Notes under the pieces: generated by a model
The model's database searches: none
The model's input: only the letters and a program-made list of their open reading frames with translations
What the model was told of the DNA's origin: nothing
Position numbers and translations under genes: made by a program
Source of the DNA: SIAJ01 sp036266155
GTDB taxonomy: Bacteria; Planctomycetota; Planctomycetia; Gemmatales; Gemmataceae
Assembly (NCBI GenBank): GCA_036266155.1
Contig: DATANR010000343.1
Span: 1-44,297 of the forward strand
DNA length: 44,297 bases
Direction of reading: 5' to 3'
Part shown: positions 34,121-44,297 of the stretch, one piece after another
How positions within the stretch are numbered: the first letter of the stretch is position 1
How the letters are laid out: every line of letters begins with the position of its first letter

Positions 34121-34175
34121 GGTGTCGCTGGATTGAGTTGAATGTACTTGTGAAGTATCCTGAATTGGTCAGCTA

Positions 34176-35102
34176 ATGCGGAGTCTTGTCATGCTCGGCT
34201 TCCCCTTGATCGCAATTGCCACGACCATCGCCGCGCCCGCATTACCGGCGCGCACCGATTGGGTCGGCGAAGTCGTCTACATCAAAAAAGAAACAGCAAC
34301 CTACGGCCGCGTCGAGGCCGACGGCACGTTTACCCCAATTGCCAGAGTCAAGTCGATCCAGTACGTCGTGCAGCGCGATGAGAAGGGCTATCTGGAATTC
34401 AAGCAAGATGGCAAGCCGATCTGGGTCAAGAAGGACGACATGGTCCGGCAGAAGGATGCCGTCGAGCACTTCACCAAGATGCTCGACGAGGATCCCAATA
34501 ACGACATTTGGTTTGCCTTCCGCGGTTGGGTTCGCCATCGGACCGGCAAGACGGCCGAGGGTCTCAAGGATTACGCCGAGGCGATCCGCCTGAAGCCAAT
34601 GGCCGCGGCCTGGTACAGCAATCGGGCCTTGATTTACCTGGAAGCGAAGAACGTCGACGACGCCATCGCCGACTTGACGTCCGCCATCGAGTTGTCGCCG
34701 AACAACGAGGTGTATTACCGCAACCGTGCGATGGCCTACTCGCGCAAGAAAGACTGGGCCAATGCCGCAGAGGATTTTGGTAAAGTCATCGAGCTCGTGC
34801 CCGACTCAGCAACCAGCATGAACGGCCTGGCCTGGCTGCTCTGCACGGCTCCGGATCAAAAGGTTCGCGATGGCAAGCGGGCGCTCGAATACGCCAAGAA
34901 GGCGTGTGAGCTGACGGAGAACAAGAACGGCGGCTATCTCGACACGCTGGCGGCCGCCTACGCCGAAGTGGGCGACTTCGCCAAGGCCGTCGAGTGGCAA
35001 GAGAAAGCACTGAAGACAGGCGACCTGCCGATCAAGGACATGGAAGCCGCCCGGCAGCGCCTGGCGCTTTACAAAGACAAGAAGCCGTATCGGGGAGAGT
35101 AG
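34176..35102 (+). CDS. Exported TPR-repeat protein
   Basis: The protein has 308 residues. A hydrophobic leader (1-21, ending PALPA) is followed by a beta segment with GRVEADGTFTPIARV and a charged linker. TPR units then run from about 90 to 290: FAFRGWVRHRTGKTAEGLKD, AWYSNRALIYLEAKNVDDAI, VYYRNRAMAYSRKKDWANAA, and two near the end (GYLDTLAAAYAEVGDFAKAV). A scaffold role outside the cytoplasm is likely; its partner is not known. A tandem-repeat palindrome follows the stop. Confidence 0.87.
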   Translation: MRSLVMLGFPLIAIATTIAAPALPARTDWVGEVVYIKKETATYGRVEADGTFTPIARVKSIQYVVQRDEKGYLEFKQDGKPIWVKKDDMVRQKDAVEHFTKMLDEDPNNDIWFAFRGWVRHRTGKTAEGLKDYAEAIRLKPMAAAWYSNRALIYLEAKNVDDAIADLTSAIELSPNNEVYYRNRAMAYSRKKDWANAAEDFGKVIELVPDSATSMNGLAWLLCTAPDQKVRDGKRALEYAKKACELTENKNGGYLDTLAAAYAEVGDFAKAVEWQEKALKTGDLPIKDMEAARQRLALYKDKKPYRGE

Positions 35103-35103
35103 A

Positions 35104-35163
35104 GGTCAGAAGTCAGAAGTCAGAAGTCAGAGGTCGGTTCTGACTTCTGACCTCTGACTTCTG
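35104..35163. repeat. AGTCAGA tandem repeat forming an inverted repeat
   Basis: Four to five AGTCAGA-type heptamers on the plus strand (35104-35134) face their complement (TCTGACT type, 35137-35163). The element fills the 61-bp gap between convergent genes and can fold into a long hairpin with several registers. Confidence 0.8.
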
Positions 35164-35580
35164 CTACCGGAGCTTCGAATAATCCGTCGGGCTCAAGAAC
35201 TGGCTCTTCGCTTCCTTCACCAGCGGCCCGTCTTTTTCCGATTCCGCTTTGGCCTTCATCCAATCCGGATCTTCGCGGAACGCCTTCCACGCCTTGTCGG
35301 CGGCTTCCTTGCTCGGGTAAGCGAGGATGTAGACCATCACCTCTTCCGATTGCTTCTTGTCGATCGGGCTCCAGAAGCCGATGATCGTCATGCCATGCTT
35401 CTCGAAGAGCTTGCAGGTGTGGTCGCGGAAGCGTGCGTGCAGGGCGGCCATCTTGCCGGGTTGGGCATAGTAGGTTCGCATCTCGAACACGCGTGTGTCC
35501 GCGGCGGGCTTCGGCTCGTCGGCCGGTGCTGTCTGTGTGAACATCAGGAGGGTCGTCAGGCCAAGGAGAAGGCGTTTCAT
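35164..35580 (-). CDS. Exported NIPSNAP-family protein
   Basis: The protein has 138 residues from ATG 35580, which has GGGAG upstream. The frame is open to 35610 but the signal peptide starts at MKRLLLGLTTLLMF. The mature part has VFEMRTYYAQPGKMAALHARF, then GFWSPID and a VYILAYPSKEAADKAWKAF segment, the NIPSNAP pattern of a dimeric alpha+beta barrel. The family's biochemical role is unsettled. This is a single-domain copy. Confidence 0.88.
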   Translation of the reverse strand: MKRLLLGLTTLLMFTQTAPADEPKPAADTRVFEMRTYYAQPGKMAALHARFRDHTCKLFEKHGMTIIGFWSPIDKKQSEEVMVYILAYPSKEAADKAWKAFREDPDWMKAKAESEKDGPLVKEAKSQFLSPTDYSKLR

Positions 35581-35669
35581 GGAAGGCTCCCACGGGCGAT
35601 GTGGAGCCATGATAGGCAGAGCGTATTCGGATTCTTTTGTGCGTGACTAGAACCGCGTGCGGCGATCAA

Positions 35670-35740
35670 GGCGAGCGTCGAGCCGTAAGGCCGATGTGTG
35701 CCCCTGCCAGACACGTCGGGCTTACGCCTCGACGCTCGCC
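35670..35740. repeat. Palindromic element family A, copy 3
   Basis: The arms 35670-35699 and 35711-35740 pair at 27 of 30 positions. The arm begins GGCGAGCGTCGAG, then CGTAAG and CCGATGTGT, the same order as the copies at 1-50 and 15030-15104. It lies between two minus-strand genes (starting 35580 and ending 35753). Confidence 0.87.
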
Positions 35741-35752
35741 ACAAAGGACTGC

Positions 35753-36184
35753 TCAAATCATGCCCAGCTCGCGCTTGATCGCGGCATACCAGTCGGTGAA
35801 CCAGCCGGTCTTGACGCGGTTCAGGCCCGCGTCGTCGAGCACCAAGATTACGATCTTCTTGAGTTCGCGCTCGTTCTTACGCCCCAGCACGACTGAACGT
35901 GCCTGATCGAGAATCCGGTCGAACGCCTCGCGATCCAGATGGCCGGCCGCCGCGACGGCGCTTTCCGCCTGTTCGCGGATTTGCTTCATGACCGAGCTTT
36001 CCAAAACATATCCATTCTGGTCGCAGACGCGGGCCAAGTCCTCGCGCGCCGTTTCGATGCCGATGCCATGTTGAATGGCAATCTGCAGAATCTCGCGCTC
36101 TTCGTTCTTGTCGATGTAGCGATCGTCGTAGGCCCGCAACTTGATCTCATCGACGAAGCGTGACTGGATGGCATCGGGAGACAT
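35753..36184 (-). CDS. Helical protein of unknown function
   Basis: The protein has 143 residues from ATG 36184; the frame is open to 36346 but that part has a different composition and no gene-like start. It looks all-helical and charged, with YIDKNEEREILQIAIQHGI early, an internal VLGRKNERELKKI and a final WFTDWYAAIKRELGMI. The first segment vaguely resembles a TerB or EF-hand-like acidic loop, which is too weak to name. It follows csrA on the same strand by about 230 bp. Confidence 0.7.
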   Translation of the reverse strand: MSPDAIQSRFVDEIKLRAYDDRYIDKNEEREILQIAIQHGIGIETAREDLARVCDQNGYVLESSVMKQIREQAESAVAAAGHLDREAFDRILDQARSVVLGRKNERELKKIVILVLDDAGLNRVKTGWFTDWYAAIKRELGMI

Positions 36185-36414
36185 GGCAGACCTGCAAGTC
36201 GTATTCGCGTTGACCGGCCGACGGACCGGCGTCACCGCGCTGAGTATAACGCTCGCGGTGCAGAGGCACAACCAGCGACGGAATCGGATGGGAGGGTTGA
36301 AGGAAGGAAGGAGAGGTGCAGAAGAGAAAACCGCGGAGGAGTCCAACGATGGTGTACGCAGCCGTTCGCACCGTTTCAGGGCGGTACGTCGACAGAGCCG
36401 GACACTCGAGCGAT

Positions 36415-36636
36415 TTACGCTCGGGCGCCCGGATCGGGGCTGACAATCACGGCCGCGGGCGCCGCATCAGGACGATGGCCATGGATCGCCTCGTAAACTT
36501 CCTGGCGATGCACGGGAACGTCCTTCGGCGCGACGATCCCGAGACGGACCTTGTCGCCACGAATCTCAACGACCGTGATGACGATGTCGTTGTTGATTAC
36601 GATGCTCTCGTTTTTTTTTCTGGACAGCACAAGCAT
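36415..36636 (-). CDS. csrA: CsrA-type translational regulator
   Basis: The protein has 73 residues from ATG 36636, with AAGGA eight bases upstream. MLVLSRKKNESIVI and GDKVRLGIVAPKDVPVHRQEVYEAI give the whole CsrA fold, including the RNA-contacting first strand and Arg in VPVHR. A loose Ala/Pro tail extends about 15 residues. CsrA dimers bind GGA motifs in mRNA leaders and block or stabilise them. A run of nine A residues encodes Arg6-Asn9. The frame upstream to 36765 is open but not CsrA-like. Confidence 0.95.
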   Translation of the reverse strand: MLVLSRKKNESIVINNDIVITVVEIRGDKVRLGIVAPKDVPVHRQEVYEAIHGHRPDAAPAAVIVSPDPGARA

Positions 36637-37190
36637 GTGTGTGTATCCTTCCGAAGGCTTGAAAGCCTCAGCTGGAGGAACCTGGAAAAAGGCACCATCA
36701 AGCGTACCGGGAGCATTGTGGACTTCGGTCCACGGCGACATCCAGGTCCGTTGATGGAATTCCAATCAGCCAGCCGCAAGATGTGCGGCGCGCTATCGAG
36801 CGCGCCTCCGCACGTCCCTAATTCTCCACGCTAAACGGTATTCTTAGGCCCGTCAAGCGTTTGCGGCAATTTTTGCCCATTTTCCCATTCCAACCGGCCG
36901 TTACGATCCTCTCTCCTTTCTACGCTCGCGAAGCGTCCAATATTTGTCCAATGCGTGAAAAAGCCGTGAAAAATACCGATTTTCGGTCTTGAGATCCATG
37001 GACGCACAAACTTATCGATAATCGTCTGAACAATTAGTATTGAAATGGGGTCGGGAGCAATCGAAAAACGACGAGTAATTTCGCTCACGGACGCTCGATC
37101 CGTGGAGACCGGGCGATCGCGCGAATTGTCTTACGCCATTACACACATGTCATCGTTCCGATGCGTTCGGCAACGGTACTTGAGATCGTC
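36637..37190. other. AT-richer gap of about 550 bases upstream of csrA
   Basis: No convincing gene is seen. The stretch 36840-37080 is less GC-rich than the rest of the window, with runs of A and T. It most likely holds the csrA promoter and leader. An 85-codon minus frame at 36831-37088 has no ribosome site or family features. The end of the HEAT-repeat gene bounds it at 37191. Confidence 0.55.
36641..36657 (-). promoter_or_regulatory. csrA leader: ribosome site and GGA hairpin
   Basis: On the csrA strand the leader reads CCTTCGGAAGGATACACAC just before the ATG. CCTTC and GAAGG can pair, and two GGA motifs lie at the ribosome site (AAGGAT). That is the arrangement expected for CsrA binding its own message, although binding has not been shown. 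Confidence 0.4.
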
Positions 37191-38213
37191 TCAACGACTC
37201 GACGTGTTCGCCAGCTTTTGGCTGTAGTAGCCCGCGATGCGCCGAACGGTGCCATCGGGATCGGACTTGCTCATCTGCGCTAATCGGTCGCGCAGGTCGG
37301 CACGCCGATCGAAGGCCACGCGGGCGGCCCCCGCCCGCACAGCGGGATCGGGATCGGCTGTCAGTCGCTCGAGCCATACCGTCACATCCAAGTCATCTTC
37401 GTCTGCGAGATCGATCAGCAATTTTTGCCGCTCGGCGGCGTTCGGGGCCGTGTAGCGCTTGCCGAGCCGGATGTCGCCTGGAGTCCGTCCACGGCTGCGC
37501 AGGCCCAACTCGCAAAGCTGTCGCACTTCGGGATCCGAATCGTGCAGACAACGTAGCAGTTCGTCGTCGCCGAGAACGGTCGTCGCACCATCACGAACCG
37601 CGCCCAGCGCCACCACGGCAGCCCGACGAACGACTACGTCCGGGTCAGCGATCAGCGGCACGATCATTTCGAGGGCGTCGACCTCGGGCCGTAACGCCGC
37701 CGCCACGGCCTGCACGCGCACGTCGATCGACTGGCTCTTAGCCGCGGTCGCCACCATTCCCTTGACCTTGGTCGCTACCTCCGCGTCGCCGCAGGCCATG
37801 ACGCTCGGCAACAACTCAAGCGCGGCCCCTCGGCCGGGAGTACTGAAGCGCGGCTCGGCTTCGACAAAACGTTGAGCGAATGTCAGTCGCCGCGCGTCGT
37901 CCTTCGGCCAATTGGCGGTCACGGTGTCGATGGCCGACTTCGCCGCGAGACAGACGCCCGGATCGTCGTGCCGCAGCAGCTGGAGCAACGTCGGAATTGC
38001 CGGCTCACCGGCGGCCGCCAGATGCTCCGCCCATTCGCCACGCCGATCGTCCGCCGCCCGTTCCAGGCGTTCCGCACAGTACCAAACCCAAAGGCGCTCA
38101 CGCTGCCATAGGCCCACGGCAACTGCCAACAGCAGCACCGGCATGGTCCAGCGAAGGGCCCTTCGGACGCGGCTTGGGCGGACTGGGTTATTGGCGGGTG
38201 CGGACGAGTTCAT
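37191..38213 (-). CDS. Membrane-anchored HEAT-repeat protein
   Basis: The protein has 340 residues from ATG 38213, which has GGAGG six bases upstream. A basic N-terminus is followed by one membrane span (about 24-40, MPVLLLAVAVGLW). The rest is HEAT-like repeats of paired helices, with GEPAIPTLLQLLRHDDPGV, then ADPDVVVRRAAVVALGAV, then DSDPEVRQLCELGLRSRG and DPDPAVRAGAARVAF. HEAT solenoids bind partner proteins. Nothing in the neighbours names one. The gap upstream holds a 27-bp palindrome. Confidence 0.85.
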   Translation of the reverse strand: MNSSAPANNPVRPSRVRRALRWTMPVLLLAVAVGLWQRERLWVWYCAERLERAADDRRGEWAEHLAAAGEPAIPTLLQLLRHDDPGVCLAAKSAIDTVTANWPKDDARRLTFAQRFVEAEPRFSTPGRGAALELLPSVMACGDAEVATKVKGMVATAAKSQSIDVRVQAVAAALRPEVDALEMIVPLIADPDVVVRRAAVVALGAVRDGATTVLGDDELLRCLHDSDPEVRQLCELGLRSRGRTPGDIRLGKRYTAPNAAERQKLLIDLADEDDLDVTVWLERLTADPDPAVRAGAARVAFDRRADLRDRLAQMSKSDPDGTVRRIAGYYSQKLANTSSR

Positions 38214-38300
38214 GACGGCCTCCGTGCCGGGATCGAAGGGCACTATAGCGCAGCGGCAGTCGTCGGGGCAAGACCAAGTGTCGAACTCCGCCCATATCGC

Positions 38301-38365
38301 GTAGCTGGATTCGTAAGAATTCAGGGCCTCGCTGGGGAGCCCTGAATTCTCACGAATCCAGCTAC
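38301..38365. repeat. Palindrome in a divergent gap (family D)
   Basis: The arms 38301-38327 and 38339-38365 pair at 26 of 27 positions. The arm reads GTAGCTGGATTCGT, then GAATTCAGGGC. It lies between gene starts at 38213 (minus) and 38441 (plus), so it cannot terminate either. Confidence 0.85.
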
Positions 38366-38440
38366 GGTCTAAACTCGGCTGGACCTGCCTGCGGCATCCG
38401 GGTATGCCCCGCGTCTGAACCGATTCTGTGGGGATTCGTC

Positions 38441-39544
38441 ATGATGCGATGGTGTTTTGGTGCGCCCGTGCTGCTGCTCGTCCTTGGCGTTGGGCCCGCC
38501 GCGGCACAATATGACGTCCCCGGCGTCCGCCCGCAGGCGAACCGTCCTCCGGGAGACCCGAAGCCGGTCTATAAGTACGAACTCAAACCGGAGAACGGCG
38601 AATTCCTCGTCTGCGTGCGCAGTTTCATCGGCAAAACGCACCGCGAAAACGATGCGAAGGAACGGGCCGAGGGCTTGGCCGAATGGATTCGCACGGAATG
38701 CCGACTGTACGCCTTCGTTTACGCGCGCGGCTGGGTCCTGCGGCGTGAACAGGAAAAGGAAAAAGAAACCGTTATTGCCGCGATTCGCAAGTACTACGAA
38801 CCCATGGGATATACGGAAGAGCAGATTCAGAACGTCATTCGCAAAGACGTGAAGTTCGCCCGACTGCCCGACGACTATGCAGTCTACGTTGCACCGGGGA
38901 AGGGATCTCTCAAGACTTCGGAGGACGCCGGCGAGTTTGCCAAGTACGTTCAAAAGTTGCCTTGTCCACCCGCCGATTTCTGCGACGCGGTCGTCGTGGG
39001 AGCGTCGTCCAGCGATGTTGCGCGCGCACAGGGAGAAGCGCGGAACCCATTCCCGACGGCACTGCCAGGTCGGAATCCGACCCTGCCGAGGAAGGAAGTC
39101 ACGACTGCAACGCGTCCGAAGGCCGACGACTTCCTCATGAGCCTAAACTCCGGTCAGAAGTACAGCCTCATCAACCAAACGAAGAAGGACTTCACGCTGG
39201 TCGTGCAAACGTATGGCGGGAAGTTCGGTCAGGTCTACAAGCCCGGCGAAGTGAAGCTCGTCGGCGGAACCAAGTCGGATGGCGAAATGCTCGAGCGTGC
39301 CGCCCAGCAGGCCACTGCCTTGTGCGAAGTGCTGCGTCAACAGAAGAAACCGTCGTTGGACGCCTATGTGTTGCACACGCGCTTTGAGAGCTTTGTCTGC
39401 ATCGGCGAGTACGATTCGAAGGACGATCCCGAGCTGCAACGGCTCGCGGGAATGATGGCGCACATGGCGATTCGCGACGACAAGGGCCAGGTGATCGAGA
39501 CGCTCATGGACAAGCCGTTGCCGGCGATGATCCCACGGCCGTGA
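38441..39544 (+). CDS. Exported protein of unknown function
   Basis: The protein has 367 residues, with a signal peptide (1-22, ending PAAAQ). The mature part has two alpha/beta segments: about 45-180, with a charged EREQEKEK-like helix and YYEPMGYTEEQIQNVI, and about 225-350, with YSLINQTKKDFTLVVQTYGG and SFVCIGEYDSKDDPEL. A Pro/Arg-rich linker joins them. The two halves share CV(R/I)SF and GEF/GEY strands and may be internal repeats. No family is recognised. Confidence 0.82.
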   Translation: MMRWCFGAPVLLLVLGVGPAAAQYDVPGVRPQANRPPGDPKPVYKYELKPENGEFLVCVRSFIGKTHRENDAKERAEGLAEWIRTECRLYAFVYARGWVLRREQEKEKETVIAAIRKYYEPMGYTEEQIQNVIRKDVKFARLPDDYAVYVAPGKGSLKTSEDAGEFAKYVQKLPCPPADFCDAVVVGASSSDVARAQGEARNPFPTALPGRNPTLPRKEVTTATRPKADDFLMSLNSGQKYSLINQTKKDFTLVVQTYGGKFGQVYKPGEVKLVGGTKSDGEMLERAAQQATALCEVLRQQKKPSLDAYVLHTRFESFVCIGEYDSKDDPELQRLAGMMAHMAIRDDKGQVIETLMDKPLPAMIPRP

Positions 39545-39655
39545 TCCGGACGAGCAAGTCGGCATCGCCGTGCCCGCCGGCATGACAGCCGTGGGCGACG
39601 GCGGCGGAAGCGACAAATAGGAGACACCAGCCGATTAGGCGCAGAGGTTGAATCG

Positions 39656-39734
39656 GGCGGAGACCGAAGCGCAGCGAGGGCGACGCCGTATCGATCATTG
39701 ACGGCATCGCCCTCGCTGCGCTTCGGTCTGCGCC
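39656..39734. repeat. Palindromic element family B, copy 2
   Basis: The arms 39656-39689 and 39701-39734 pair at 32 of 34 positions. The arm contains GGAGACCGAAGCGCAGC and GGGCGACGCCGT, close to the copy at 11568-11643. The match continues beyond the right arm (GC-rich GCATTTGC versus GCATCTGC). It lies in a convergent gap (39544 and 39767). Confidence 0.9.
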
Positions 39735-39766
39735 GCATTTGCCGCCCGTCGAATTGAATTGTCCGT

Positions 39767-40627
39767 TCACTTCTTCAATCGCTCCCCAAGAAACTTGATC
39801 GTCTCCCGCGTCGTCTCGTTGACCGACTTGCCTTCCCAACCGTGGCCTTCGCCCTCCACTTCGACGAGCTTGACCGGCACACCGACGTCTTTCAGTTTCG
39901 CTGCCAGCGACCGCGACTGCTCGATCGGCACTATCCAGTCCTTCGTGCCTTGGAAAATCAGAAACGGTGGAGCATCCTTGGTCACGTACTTGATCGGCGA
40001 CGCCTTGTCGTGCGCGGCCGGATTGTCGGCGTATTTGGCGCCGATGAACGGGCCGAGCATCCCCTTTTGCGCAAGTTGATCCTTCGCGTATCCCGACAAG
40101 TCGGTGGGTCCAAAGTAGTCAACTACCGCCTGCACCTTGCTCGACTCCTTCGAATACTCCTTGCCGTCAAAGCCCGCTTTCTCGTCCGTCAGCCCGATCA
40201 AGCAAACAAGATGTCCGCCGGCGGACCAGCCCATGGCGGCGAAGTGATCCTTGTCAACGTCGTACTTCGCGGCACTCGTACGCAAAAAACGAATGGCCGT
40301 CTTCGCGTCCTCAATTTGGGCGGGGAAGATCGCGTCCGGCGCCAGGCGATAGCCGACGCTCACGCCGACGTAGCCCTGCGTCGCCAGATGCTCGATCCAT
40401 GGCCGCAAGTCACGCTTGTTGCCGGATCGCCAACCGCCGCCGTGATAACAGACGACGCAAGGGAACGGCCCCTTCTCTTCGGTCGGCCGAGCGATGTCGA
40501 GTTTCAACTCCTTGTCACCGGCCTTGCCGTAGACGACGTCGACATCCACTGTCGGTTTCGCTTGCGCGAACGACAAGGAAGCAAATGCGAGCAATGCAAG
40601 TAACGCAATCGGCCGGCGTCGTGCCAT
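39767..40627 (-). CDS. Exported alpha/beta hydrolase (esterase/lipase, BD-FAE-like)
   Basis: The protein has 286 residues from ATG 40627, seven bases after GGAGG; ATG 40633 is too close to that site. A signal peptide (1-20) ends FAQA. The oxyanion motif is CYHGGGWRSGN, the nucleophile elbow GWSAGGH, the Asp lies in GTKDWIVP and the His in GEGHGWEG. This matches feruloyl/acetyl esterases that remove acyl groups from polysaccharides or small esters. The size is normal. It stands alone after a palindrome. Confidence 0.9.
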   Translation of the reverse strand: MARRRPIALLALLAFASLSFAQAKPTVDVDVVYGKAGDKELKLDIARPTEEKGPFPCVVCYHGGGWRSGNKRDLRPWIEHLATQGYVGVSVGYRLAPDAIFPAQIEDAKTAIRFLRTSAAKYDVDKDHFAAMGWSAGGHLVCLIGLTDEKAGFDGKEYSKESSKVQAVVDYFGPTDLSGYAKDQLAQKGMLGPFIGAKYADNPAAHDKASPIKYVTKDAPPFLIFQGTKDWIVPIEQSRSLAAKLKDVGVPVKLVEVEGEGHGWEGKSVNETTRETIKFLGERLKK

Positions 40628-40643
40628 GATCATTCCTCCGTCG

Positions 40644-40823
40644 TTAGTGATACCGGCGATCGCGCGGTTGGCAGCTGTCCACCGCGGCGACCTCCGCGGC
40701 GATTCGTTTCATCTCGTTGCAGAAATCCTCGGTGAAACGAATCGAGGCATATGTGCAGTGAATGCAATCCAGGCACGGGACTGCTCCATGCCTGCGTCGT
40801 GCTCTTGGTTCGCACGCGCACAT
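40644..40823 (-). CDS. Possible small Cys-rich protein (59 residues)
   Basis: The open frame from ATG 40823 to a stop at 40644 contains CLDCIHC, later FCNEMKRIA and SCQPRDRRYH, a pattern of a small treble-clef or zinc-knuckle protein. The frame could start later, as no ribosome site is seen before 40823. It lies between the esterase start and carB. Composition is gene-like in the last 45 codons, but the start is unsure and it may be a remnant. Confidence 0.4.
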   Translation of the reverse strand: MCACEPRARRRHGAVPCLDCIHCTYASIRFTEDFCNEMKRIAAEVAAVDSCQPRDRRYH

Positions 40824-40884
40824 CCGTAGGATTGGGGAGAACGTAGACGCGGCACCTGACGACGACGGCGAGACCCATCCTTCC

Positions 40885-44169
<3,285 letters not shown>

Positions 44170-44212
44170 TGGCCGTCTTGCCCTTTTTCCCATTCGGGAT
44201 ACCACGGACATC

Positions 44213-44234
44213 GCGGTGACACGTGGGTCACCGC
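44213..44234. terminator. Hairpin after carB
   Basis: GCGGTGAC (44213-44220) pairs with GTCACCGC (44227-44234) around six bases, 44 bp after the carB stop and 26 bp before the next start. No T-run follows. Confidence 0.55.
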
Positions 44235-44259
44235 GTCACATCTCATTTGGAGGGACACC

Positions 44260-44297
44260 ATGTCTACGCTTCGTTGGCTGGCGGTGGTGGTTGCGGT
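44260..44297 (+). CDS. Start of an exported protein (cut by window end)
   Basis: ATG 44260 follows TGGAGGG by six bases. The first 12 codons read MSTLRWLAVVVA, the start of a signal peptide or membrane span. The rest lies outside the window. Confidence 0.55.
   Translation, partial: MSTLRWLAVVVA

Noticed and set aside
35104..35163. CRISPR-like repeat array
   Set aside because: The units are seven bases long with no spacers; it is a tandem repeat facing its own complement.
36295..36345. GGA-rich purine tract as possible CsrA-binding RNA
   Set aside because: The GGA motifs are on the plus strand, while the genes here are read from the minus strand.
36831..37088. 85-codon minus-strand frame upstream of csrA
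   Set aside because: AT-rich, no ribosome site, no recognisable fold; likely part of the csrA leader region.

Overview
The window looks like a chromosomal piece of a planctomycete, most likely a Gemmata-type one. The GC content is high. Several gene families point the same way: a ThuA / membrane-bound-dehydrogenase / HEAT / cytochrome c giant, two TIGR03067-type proteins, a TIGR03000 protein rich in Cys and Gly, a WD40 fragment with the Gemmata-style N-terminus, a beta-propeller protein opening with an LEARDVPAG tag, and redoxin-cytochrome-monooxygenase and NIPSNAP proteins. No rRNA, tRNA, CRISPR array, intact insertion sequence or prophage was seen. Family names come from recognising motifs by eye, without a database search.

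Layout. 1-6.5 kb: a 1453-residue exported dehydrogenase/cytochrome protein, two small TIGR03067-like proteins, a TPR remnant and a zinc-ribbon membrane protein. 6.6-13.4 kb: a five-heme membrane cytochrome with a TPR tail (minus), a compact operon of nitrilase, DCC thiol oxidoreductase and a small membrane protein (plus), and a redoxin/cytochrome/copper monooxygenase fusion (minus). 13.5-16.2 kb: convergent 6-phosphogluconate dehydrogenase and KDG-kinase-like genes separated only by a perfect 34-bp palindrome. 16.2-16.8 kb: a HicA toxin whose operon partner is not HicB. 16.9-21.8 kb: a prolyl oligopeptidase and a seven-repeat propeller protein. 21.9-23.2 kb: a decayed stretch with gene fragments. 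23.2-28.1 kb: a small membrane protein, transketolase, a 44-residue acidic small gene, a UPF0173-type metallo-hydrolase, a hicBA pair whose toxin is interrupted by an in-frame TGA, and a 2Fe-2S ferredoxin. 28.2-36.7 kb: the TIGR03000 protein, a CtpA-type protease, a nucleotidyltransferase, ArgG, two tandem paralogous membrane proteins coupled to a JAMM peptidase, a TPR protein, NIPSNAP, an unknown helical protein and CsrA. 37.2-44.3 kb: a HEAT protein, an exported unknown, an esterase, a possible small Cys protein, CarB and the start of an exported protein.

The housekeeping genes cover central sugar metabolism (gnd, KDG kinase, tkt) and the arginine/pyrimidine supply (argG, carB). Most of the rest is envelope or periplasmic redox and proteolysis.

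The most striking feature at larger scale is a set of long near-perfect palindromes in the gaps. At least eight have stems of 18-34 bp and fall into at least three sequence families whose copies recur across the window. They sit in convergent, co-directional and divergent gaps, so they cannot all be terminators. One pair of copies shows matched double changes on both sides of an inner hairpin. Together with the interrupted hicA and the HicA gene with a non-HicB partner, these are the best leads.
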